Below are positions 1 to 7,049 of a stretch of DNA of 14,547 bases, piece after piece (position 1 is the first letter of the stretch; the number at the start of each line of letters is the position of its first letter). This stretch comes from Bacteroidales bacterium (lineage in GTDB: Bacteria > Bacteroidota > Bacteroidia > Bacteroidales > UBA12077), in the NCBI GenBank assembly GCA_030156305.1, contig JASGMZ010000052.1, forward strand, positions 1 to 14,547, written 5' to 3'. Below the pieces are notes generated by a model. That model saw only the letters and a program-made list of their open reading frames with translations. It made no database searches and had not been told where the DNA came from. A program made the position numbers and the translations under genes.

Positions 1-2808
1 CTGGAACAATTTCCCAAAACACTAAAAGACGTCACGGGCAAAGAAGTTGAAGACGCAAAAGGACTGGAAGAAAACATCCGTACCACCAAAAACACCATAG
101 AACAAACAGAAAAAGAAATTAATGCCCTTCAGGATTTACTTGACAATCTGCATATCCCGAAATCAGGCGTTTCCGAAAAAACTTTAACAACACTTGAAGA
201 CTACGTTAAAAACTTAGATGATAATGAAAAGCAAATCCGGGATATTGATAAAGAAACCGAAGGCATCATCTCAGAAGAAAAAGAATACATCAAAAAAATA
301 AACCCCGGCCTTGAACCAGGCGAATGGGATGGCATTACACTGAATGACATCGCAGACCTGGATGAATTTTTGACTAACGCCCACAATGTGTTGGCGAAGG
401 AGCGTATCCTCCGCAAAGAAATTGAACGGATTGAAAAAGAAATCAGTGATAAAAGCGAAACACCTGATTCCAACACACTCACAAAGGGCATTGATTACCT
501 CGGGCAGTGGTTGAAAACACCTGTACATTCAGCATCCCGCCACACATGGCTTATGCCGGCAATGGTCATTGCAGCAATTGTTACGGCTGTGCTTTGTTTA
601 TTTTTCGGATGGCCGGGATTGTTCGGCTTAATCGTTGTCATAGGTTTGCCTTTGATATCAAACTTGCAACACAAAAAACAAGACAATCTAAACAATACAC
701 TGACAACCCGTGAAACGGATTACCGGAAAACCGGCCTGGATACCCCTTCATCCTGGGAACCCGGTGATGTAACTGACCAACTGGATAACCTGATTAAGGC
801 ATTACACAATGCTGAATTTAAGGAAAAATCCACCGAAAGGCTTAACAACCTGCATCAACAACTGGAAGAGCTAAAATCAGACATCAACGACATCAATCAA
901 ACCCATCAACAATGGCTTGACAAATTGAAAGCCGTTCCCAATCTACCGGATGCAGTAAAAAGTGATTTTAGCAGCATGTACTGGTTTTTGAAAAACATCC
1001 AGGCATGGCAGCAAGCGCATACCAAACACTCCAAACTGCAGGCAGAACGGGCACAAGTTGAAAAAGGCCAGGGCATCCTCCTGAAAAAATGCAATGAAAT
1101 TTTTTCCGCATTGCAGCTTGAACCTGCCGGAGATGCTGCCGAAGCCAACGGCCTGTTTAAAACAATCAAAAGAGAAGAAGACAAACGCCATCGGGCAGAA
1201 CAACAGCAAAATGACAATAATAAAAACATCGAAGAGAAACGTAAACAACTGGAATCATCTCAAAGCAAATACAATGAGATTTTCAACAGGCTACACATTG
1301 ATACCGGGGACATGCTTGCGCTGCAACAATTAACAGGCCAAAAGCCCGCTTACGATGAACTCATCAAAGAAGCCTTTGCCGCCCAAAAAAAATGCGATGA
1401 CACACAACAAAACATGAAGCAGCATTCGCTGTATGAAGAGCACAAGGAAGACATCACATCACTGTCACCGGATGAAATTGAAGAACATATCCGTAAGCAA
1501 CAGGAAATCAGCAAAAAACGGGATGAATACAACAAACAAATCAATGAAATTGAGTTTGAAATAAAGCAAAAAAAAGAAGGACAGGAACTTGAAAAACTGC
1601 TTAGTGAAAAAGAAGAAGCAAGCAGAAAGTTAGAAGCACTGTACGAAAGCAACATGGCTTCCATTACCGGCAACATGGTGATTGAAACATTAAAACAAAC
1701 ACACCGTGAGAAAAACCAACCGGAAGTGTTGAAACGGGGTGGAAGCCTGTTTAATAAAATCACCAATGGCAGGTATGAGTTATTAACCGATGAACACAAT
1801 CACGAGACGGTTTTCAAAGCCAAAGATACCATCTTGAAAGAATCACAACCATTGTCTGAATTATCCACAGGCACAAGGGTACAATTGATATTGGCCGTAA
1901 GGCTGGCTTTCATTGAACACAACGAAACAGCGCTCAGTTTGCCTTTGCTGGCAGATGAATTGCTCGCCAACAGCGACGATATCAGGGCAAAAGCCATCAT
2001 TGATACCCTGATTACCATCAGCAAAGAGGGCAGACAGGTATTTTATTTCACCGCCCAGGAAGATGAAGCTTTCAAATGGAAATCTATGCTTGATAAGCAA
2101 GAAAGCATTGATTATGCAGTTGTCGCCCTGGATAACAAAACCACACATGCTCCCATACGCCATATTTCAAATCTGCCAACAGCACCAAAACTGACTTACA
2201 GTGTACCCCCACCGGAAGGCAAAACGCATGAGGCATACGCCGCCGGCATCAAACCACCGGAGGTTGACCTGCTGCGTGATTCCATAAACAAGTTGCACCT
2301 GTGGTATCTCATTGAAGACACAGAGTTGCTTTACCGTTGCCTCTCACAAGGCATCGTTTACTGGGGTCAACTGCAGAGTTTTTTAAATCATCAGGGACAA
2401 ATTCCCGGTCTGACAGACAAGCGTATAAACGCACTGCGGGAAAAAGCCACCATTGTAGATAATTTTCTCCGTGATTACCGTGTCGGACGGCCCAAACCCA
2501 TTGACAGAAGCGTATTGATACACTCGGAAGCCATCAGTGGCAATTTTATTGATGAAGTGGATGACCTGCTAAAATCCCTGAACGGAAATCCCGAAAAACT
2601 AATCGAAGCACTTAAAGCAGGCCAGGTAGCCAAATTCCGAACTAAAAACATTGAAGAATTAAACGCTTACCTCGAAGACAACGGCTACATTGACAATGCG
2701 GACCCCCTGCCTCAGGATGAAATACAAACCCACATCACAGCACTTGTATCCACCATGTCTATTTCCCACAGCGATGCAGAACGGGTCATTGAAAGGCTGG
2801 TTACTTAA
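1..2808 (+). CDS. YhaN/SbcC-like coiled-coil AAA ATPase, C-terminal part (5' end outside window)
   Basis: The frame is open from base 1 (935 codons) and has no credible start, so the N-terminus with its Walker A motif lies upstream. Most of the protein is charged coiled coil. In its middle (bases ~544-660) is a hydrophobic stretch with two likely membrane-spanning segments, as in YhaN-type proteins. An ABC signature-like motif (LSTGTRVQLILAVRLAF, bases ~1858-1910) is followed by Walker B (LPLLADELL, Asp codon 652, Glu codon 653) and a D-loop-like NSDD. These place it among SMC/Rad50-like ATPases of DNA repair. The usual partner is an SbcD/YhaO-like nuclease, which would be upstream and is not seen. 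About 200 residues after the ATPase core (from codon ~735) form an extension I do not recognise. GC is higher than in the genes to the right. The family assignment is good; the exact function is inferred. Confidence 0.8.
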   Translation: MEQFPKTLKDVTGKEVEDAKGLEENIRTTKNTIEQTEKEINALQDLLDNLHIPKSGVSEKTLTTLEDYVKNLDDNEKQIRDIDKETEGIISEEKEYIKKINPGLEPGEWDGITLNDIADLDEFLTNAHNVLAKERILRKEIERIEKEISDKSETPDSNTLTKGIDYLGQWLKTPVHSASRHTWLMPAMVIAAIVTAVLCLFFGWPGLFGLIVVIGLPLISNLQHKKQDNLNNTLTTRETDYRKTGLDTPSSWEPGDVTDQLDNLIKALHNAEFKEKSTERLNNLHQQLEELKSDINDINQTHQQWLDKLKAVPNLPDAVKSDFSSMYWFLKNIQAWQQAHTKHSKLQAERAQVEKGQGILLKKCNEIFSALQLEPAGDAAEANGLFKTIKREEDKRHRAEQQQNDNNKNIEEKRKQLESSQSKYNEIFNRLHIDTGDMLALQQLTGQKPAYDELIKEAFAAQKKCDDTQQNMKQHSLYEEHKEDITSLSPDEIEEHIRKQQEISKKRDEYNKQINEIEFEIKQKKEGQELEKLLSEKEEASRKLEALYESNMASITGNMVIETLKQTHREKNQPEVLKRGGSLFNKITNGRYELLTDEHNHETVFKAKDTILKESQPLSELSTGTRVQLILAVRLAFIEHNETALSLPLLADELLANSDDIRAKAIIDTLITISKEGRQVFYFTAQEDEAFKWKSMLDKQESIDYAVVALDNKTTHAPIRHISNLPTAPKLTYSVPPPEGKTHEAYAAGIKPPEVDLLRDSINKLHLWYLIEDTELLYRCLSQGIVYWGQLQSFLNHQGQIPGLTDKRINALREKATIVDNFLRDYRVGRPKPIDRSVLIHSEAISGNFIDEVDDLLKSLNGNPEKLIEALKAGQVAKFRTKNIEELNAYLEDNGYIDNADPLPQDEIQTHITALVSTMSISHSDAERVIERLVT

Positions 2809-2872
2809 TAAATCGATAAGGTGGGTAATCAACACACTTAAAAAGTGTAATATAAGACCCAAACCTCAAAAT

Positions 2873-2891
2873 TTATCCACACTTATCAACA
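2873..2891 (+). promoter_or_regulatory. Two adjacent DnaA-box-like 9-mers
   Basis: TTATCCACA (2873-2881) matches the classical DnaA box exactly. One base later comes TTATCAACA (2883-2891), one mismatch away. They lie in the non-coding gap after the large ATPase gene. A pair with 10-bp phasing could bind DnaA for titration or regulation, or could be chance. There is no AT-rich unwinding element or origin-type gene nearby to support an origin. Confidence 0.35.
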
Positions 2892-2943
2892 ACGGCCCTT
2901 TCCAGTATAAAAATTTCTGATATTCTGTTAAGTTTACATTTCA

Positions 2944-3294
2944 ATGTTAATAAAACCACAACCAATGTACGACATCAAAGAATTAGAAAAAAAGGGCATC
3001 CCAGGTACGCAGGGACATAGTAAGAATGGCACACGCATAGTCATTAGGCCATACCCGCGGGAGCCTCGGTTGTACCACTACCTGGTAGCCCTCTATTTTG
3101 CTGTCATGAACCATGGCCCCAAAACCTTTTTCATGGTTGAAAAAGAAGAAGGCCTGTTTTTTTGTCTAACGGGCACATTTTTCCTGCATGTTATTCTGTG
3201 CTGGCATGGAGCGGATATATTGCCGGCCATAAAATATGAAAACTTTCCAATTTTTTCGATGATAGCAAACGGGGCATATTGTTTGATTTTGTGA
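2944..3294 (+). CDS. Doubtful small ORF, 116 aa, unknown
   Basis: This ORF opens with two close Met codons and encodes a fairly hydrophobic 116-residue protein with no family I recognise. Residues ~1-55 are polar (YDIKELEKKGIPGTQGHSKN) and lie in sequence with GC similar to the upstream ATPase gene. The last ~30 residues are encoded by a dispersed repeat that recurs at 14080-14142, where it is non-coding, so the C-terminus is probably fortuitous. There is no clear ribosome binding site. It may be a remnant of a longer gene cut by the repeat, or spurious. Confidence 0.3.
   Translation: MLIKPQPMYDIKELEKKGIPGTQGHSKNGTRIVIRPYPREPRLYHYLVALYFAVMNHGPKTFFMVEKEEGLFFCLTGTFFLHVILCWHGADILPAIKYENFPIFSMIANGAYCLIL
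3209..3272 (+). repeat. Dispersed ~63 bp repeat, copy A
   Basis: This stretch aligns with 14080-14142 over its full length with one single-base gap and roughly 80% identity by eye. The best-conserved parts are GAGCGGA, the central TAAAATATGAAAA and TTTTTTCGATGATAGCA. The two copies are direct repeats and bracket the AT-rich accessory segment. They may be members of a dispersed intergenic repeat family or scars of an insertion. Confidence 0.6.
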
Positions 3295-3428
3295 CAAAGC
3301 GAATTAAAACTTTTTGAATGTTGACAACAGAATATTTTAGTAGAAAATACAAATTAAGCCTCATTCTAATAACTTAAGCAACAGTGCCTCAGAAAACTTT
3401 TTATGTTCTTTGATAGATGGTATGCTAT

Positions 3429-3462
3429 TTGTTATTTTTTTGTTAAATTTATATTCAATTTG
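3429..3462 (+). promoter_or_regulatory. Weak candidate promoter for the exported-protein gene cluster
   Basis: In the AT-rich gap upstream of the gene at 3480, TTG at 3429-3431 is followed 23 bases later by TCAATTTG (3455-3462). That is one mismatch from the Bacteroidota -7 element TAnnTTTG. The start codon follows 17 bases downstream. The 3295-3479 gap shows no other gene or clear signal. Confidence 0.3.
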
Positions 3463-3479
3463 TAAATGAAATTTTTATT

Positions 3480-4298
3480 ATGAATAAGTTATTCTATTTT
3501 CTTATTTTTTTTGGATTATTTACTTTGTTTAACTACACTCTCTATGGACAGGAAAAAGTAAAAGAAATACCTTTAAAAAATATTCAGGGAAAAGCAATAG
3601 GAAATAACAACGAATCTCTTAACCAGATTTTACAGCGAGCCATTAACAATGCAAAAATTGAAGCATTACGAAAAGCCGGAATCGAAGAAAACATAGCTTC
3701 CTTTACAAACTATTTTCAATCTGAAAACAATAATACTTACGAAGAACTTTTTACTTCAGATATTTTATCTGATATCAGAGGAGCGGTAAAGAATGTTGAG
3801 ATTACCGATACAGTAATAGAAATTAATCAATTTAAACAGTTAACTGTTCAGGTGAAAATTAACTGTGTTGTTGTTAAATACCTATCAAATAAAGACCTTT
3901 CCTTTGATGTTTTTGTTGATGGCATTGGAATGTATTACCCAAGTGAAACAAATCTTATTTTTAGGGTAAAATCAACAAAGGATGCCTATGTAAATATGTT
4001 TTTATTTAATGAAACAGAAGCTTACCAACTATTTCCGAGTAAGTATGAACGCTCTTTCCTGCTAAAGAAAAATACGGAATACAATTTTCCTACAGAACTT
4101 GTAGATTATATTCTCTACACCAATAAGAAATCAGAACCACACCGAATGATAATGGTTTTTACAAAAGAAAAAATAACGTATACGGGAGAAATTGAGTATA
4201 AAGAAATAATTGACTGGATATTTTCAATTCCGCCTGATATGCGTATCATAAAATCATTTTCTTTTAATGTTGTACAGGAAAATAAAATGATTGAATAG
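3480..4298 (+). CDS. Exported protein with LPP20-like and DUF4384-like domains
   Basis: This 272-aa protein begins with a signal peptide: Lys at position 3, a long hydrophobic core, and probable cleavage near LYGQ at residues 21-24. Residues ~40-80 (LNQILQRAINNAKIEALRKA and following) resemble the alpha/beta start of LPP20/FlgT-like domains. Residues ~140-225 look like DUF4384: a strand, then DAYVNMFLFNETEAYQLFPS, then a YNFP segment, the usual hallmark of a domain found beside secreted or membrane-linked protease and kinase modules. It is the first gene of the cluster, 53 bases upstream of the caspase-fold gene, and both proteins are exported. The function is not known. A partner or substrate-presenting role for the protease is inferred from context only. 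Confidence 0.7.
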   Translation: MNKLFYFLIFFGLFTLFNYTLYGQEKVKEIPLKNIQGKAIGNNNESLNQILQRAINNAKIEALRKAGIEENIASFTNYFQSENNNTYEELFTSDILSDIRGAVKNVEITDTVIEINQFKQLTVQVKINCVVVKYLSNKDLSFDVFVDGIGMYYPSETNLIFRVKSTKDAYVNMFLFNETEAYQLFPSKYERSFLLKKNTEYNFPTELVDYILYTNKKSEPHRMIMVFTKEKITYTGEIEYKEIIDWIFSIPPDMRIIKSFSFNVVQENKMIE

Positions 4299-4351
4299 GC
4301 TATCTGAGAATAACAAAAAATTGACTAATTTTAAAATAAAAATAACCCGAT

Positions 4352-6112
4352 ATGAAGAAAATAATTTACCTGGCTCTTTTATTATTTCTATCCGGTTTTC
4401 TATATGGACAAAAAGTAATTGAAGGCAGAAGCTCAGCCAAAAAAATTCAAATAGAACCCACTTATGAGAAAGGATTCCCGCCCAACTTATTTGTAGATTT
4501 AAGCTTCGTTGATGCAAATGGAAATGGAATTATTGAAGCAGAAGAAAGTGCAGCATTGAATTTAACCATTACAAACAAAGGAAAAGGAAAGGCACAGGGA
4601 TTAAATGTTGTTATTGACGACAATATTTATGACAGAGATTTTGTAATAGACGATCATAAAAAAATTTACTTTATAAATCCCGATGAATCGGTTGATATTA
4701 CAATTCCTATAAAAGCAGGATTTAATGTAAAAACTGCAGAACATAAATTAAAAATTAATGTAAATGAACATTTTGGTTACGATATGGACCCTGCAATGTT
4801 AATATTAAACACATTGGAATATCAGAAACCAAAGCTGGTTTTTTCCGGGTTGGAAATTGTGGATCAGGGACAAAATGCAAGTGCAATTATTCCTGATGGT
4901 AAATTGCAGGCAGGAGAAATGGCGCAAATGAAAATTGTTGTGCAGAATGTAGGGCAGAACATTTCATATAATACAAACTATACGGTATATTCAACCGACA
5001 AAAATATTTTTATTGAAAATGGCAAGGGAACATTAGGTAACTTAGCCATTGGCGAAGTAAAAGAATTTTGGGTAAATATAAGCCCGAACAAGCGGATTAC
5101 ATCTAACGATAAACTACCTGTTTACTTATCATTAAGCAACGAAAAAAAATTGGGAGAGTTAAGCGAAAGCCTTCCGGTAGTTTTAGATCAAAAACCACCA
5201 CAAACAAAAACCTTTGCAGTACAAGCCGATATTGAAAAACTGCAAAAACAAGTTGCGCGATTCGAATATCAATCCAATAAATTTACTGCTAACATTGGAA
5301 CTGTTAAAAATATTGCCAGTGTAAGTCCGGCAAAAACAGTTCGTAAAAATGCCATTGCAGTGGTTATTGGCGTTGAAAATTACGCTGATCTTCCACCGGC
5401 TCCTTATGCTGAAAATGATGCCGAGATTATGAAAAAGTATTTCAAAACCAGGCTTGGGGTTGATAAGGTGGTAATATTTAAAGACAAAGAAGTTTCCGGA
5501 TTTGTATTCGATGATATTTTTAATCCTGATTATGGTGAATTGCAAAAATCAATTTTAAAAGGAGAAACCGATTTATTTGTTTTTTATTCAGGACATGGCG
5601 TTCCTAGTAAAGATGGAGAGAAAATTTATTTATTCCCTTCCGATGGTAAAATTGAAAGAATAGAATCTCAAGGCTACGACCTAAATAAATTCTATCAGAA
5701 TTTAGATGCACTCGGAGCAAGAAGTGTAACTGTATTTCTCGATGCATGTTTCAGTGGAAGTTCCAAAGCAACAGAAAAAATCTCAACAGAAAATCTCGTT
5801 TCAACTAAAGGCGTAAAAATTCAACCAAAATTGATTTCTCCCTGGAGAACCAACCCTAATTTTAGTGTATTTAATTCTTCGGCTGCCAATGAAACTTCAC
5901 TGGGTTTCGACCCTTCTCAAACCGGATTATTTACCTATTATATCTGTGTAGGCTTGCAAGGGGATGCAGACTTAAACTACGATAAAAAAATCACCAATGG
6001 CGAATTATTTGACTTTGTTAAAGCAAAAGTAACTGAAACGTCTAAAAAAATATTTGGGGTACAAACACCACAGTTTAACGGTAACCGAGATATGATCCTA
6101 ATCGAATTGTAA
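4352..6112 (+). CDS. Secreted caspase-fold protease (peptidase C14 family) with CARDB/Ig-like domains
   Basis: This 586-aa protein starts with a signal peptide ending near LYGQ (residues 17-20). Two Ig/CARDB-like repeats follow (~45-150 and ~155-275). Each opens with a segment of the type DxNxNGxIxxxE or DGKLQAGE leading into ITNKGKGKA or VVQNVGQN. A short linker at ~290-330 may be helical. The caspase domain runs from ~332 to the end: IAVVIGVENYADLPPAPYAE, then FYSGHG with the catalytic His at 415, then FLDACFSG with the catalytic Cys at 466. The dyad is intact, so an active cysteine protease is expected, located outside the cytoplasm. It lies between the DUF4384-like gene and a barrel gene, with only 13 bases to the latter, which suggests one transcript. 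Substrate and cleavage specificity cannot be read from the sequence. Confidence 0.88.
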   Translation: MKKIIYLALLLFLSGFLYGQKVIEGRSSAKKIQIEPTYEKGFPPNLFVDLSFVDANGNGIIEAEESAALNLTITNKGKGKAQGLNVVIDDNIYDRDFVIDDHKKIYFINPDESVDITIPIKAGFNVKTAEHKLKINVNEHFGYDMDPAMLILNTLEYQKPKLVFSGLEIVDQGQNASAIIPDGKLQAGEMAQMKIVVQNVGQNISYNTNYTVYSTDKNIFIENGKGTLGNLAIGEVKEFWVNISPNKRITSNDKLPVYLSLSNEKKLGELSESLPVVLDQKPPQTKTFAVQADIEKLQKQVARFEYQSNKFTANIGTVKNIASVSPAKTVRKNAIAVVIGVENYADLPPAPYAENDAEIMKKYFKTRLGVDKVVIFKDKEVSGFVFDDIFNPDYGELQKSILKGETDLFVFYSGHGVPSKDGEKIYLFPSDGKIERIESQGYDLNKFYQNLDALGARSVTVFLDACFSGSSKATEKISTENLVSTKGVKIQPKLISPWRTNPNFSVFNSSAANETSLGFDPSQTGLFTYYICVGLQGDADLNYDKKITNGELFDFVKAKVTETSKKIFGVQTPQFNGNRDMILIEL

Positions 6113-6125
6113 AACAATATTCCTG

Positions 6126-6986
6126 ATGAAAAAAATAATAATCCTTTTAACATACATAGTTTTTACAATACCTTTTTTGAATGCTCAGGAAGTAAAAAAT
6201 GTGACTTCTCAGGTTAATGGAAATCTGATTACAATCCAATACGATTTAACCGGAGCAAAATACAACCAGGTATTTGATGTTTCCTTGTATGTAAGTTTCG
6301 ATGGCGGAACAACATTTCAGGGGCCTATGAAATCTGTTTCGGGCGATGTGGGTGCCGAAGTTAAAGCCGGTAAGAATAAAATTAGTTGGGAACCGTTTAG
6401 CGATGTTCCTTCGCTCGAAGGCGATATTGTATTTAGTGTAAAAGCCGATGTAGTTAATAAAAAGCTGGAAAAGTATTTTTTTGTTCATTATTCCGGTAAC
6501 TATAGTTTGCGTGATGATGGTTTTTCCGCACCTTTTGGATTAACCATAGGACAAATTGGTAAAATTGGCTGGTACGTTTCGGCTCGGACAAATACCAGCG
6601 GTTTTGAAACATCACAATACGATTTTGATGGCAATGATGTAGTTGCTTACGACAAAGTTTTATACTACGAATATGACAACGAATATAAATATCCTTCGTT
6701 GGAAACATTTGCAGGAATAACCGCACAAATACACTGGAACGTATTTTTATATGGTGGTGTAGGGTATGGATACCAGAAATTTTACTGGCACATGAACGAG
6801 TATGATTATATGGATAACTCCTTGCAAAGTGATTCTTATTTGGATTACACCGATTATTCCGTTTCGGGCTTAACTGCCGAAGCAGGAATTATTCTAAAAG
6901 CTAAAATGCTCTCTTTTAATATTGGCTATTCGAGCCTGAATTTTGAGTATTCAAATATTGTATTTGGAGTGGGATTCAATTTTTAA
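6126..6986 (+). CDS. Exported Ig-like plus small outer-membrane beta-barrel protein
   Basis: The protein has 286 aa. Its signal peptide ends near LNAQ (residues 18-21). Residues ~22-110 form an Ig/FN3-like domain (ITIQYDLTG, VSLYVSFDGGTTF, INKISWEP-like strands) that commonly precedes barrels in this phylum. Residues ~115-286 show alternating aromatic strands (LYGGVGYGYQKFYW, FNIGYSSLNFEYS) and end in Phe, as outer-membrane barrels do. The gene follows the caspase-fold gene by 13 bases and is probably co-transcribed. It could anchor or export the neighbouring proteins, which is inference. No specific family name can be given from inspection. Confidence 0.7.
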   Translation: MKKIIILLTYIVFTIPFLNAQEVKNVTSQVNGNLITIQYDLTGAKYNQVFDVSLYVSFDGGTTFQGPMKSVSGDVGAEVKAGKNKISWEPFSDVPSLEGDIVFSVKADVVNKKLEKYFFVHYSGNYSLRDDGFSAPFGLTIGQIGKIGWYVSARTNTSGFETSQYDFDGNDVVAYDKVLYYEYDNEYKYPSLETFAGITAQIHWNVFLYGGVGYGYQKFYWHMNEYDYMDNSLQSDSYLDYTDYSVSGLTAEAGIILKAKMLSFNIGYSSLNFEYSNIVFGVGFNF

Positions 6987-7002
6987 AACAGTCATCGGAA
7001 AG

Positions 7003-7031
7003 TCAGGGTTTCGCTCAAAGCGAAGCCCTGA
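7003..7031 (+). terminator. Strong intergenic hairpin without U-tract
   Basis: A 13-bp stem with one G.U pair (7003-7015 with 7019-7031) and a CAA loop lies between the barrel gene and the FISUMP gene. It is GC-rich (arm AGGGTTTCGCT) in an AT-rich gap. It lacks a following T run, so it is more likely an mRNA processing or stability element, or a partial terminator, than a complete intrinsic terminator. Confidence 0.5.
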
Positions 7032-7049
7032 TTAAATAAAATAAAAACC

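Noticed and set aside
1350..1799. 149-aa minus-strand ORF rich in Ser, Leu and Cys
   Set aside because: It is the complement of the coiled-coil region of the YhaN-like gene, where Lys/Glu-rich codons give long antisense frames.
2834..2848. Intrinsic terminator after the YhaN-like gene (ACACTT...AAGTGT)
   Set aside because: The stem is only 6 bp with a 3-base A loop and no T run follows.
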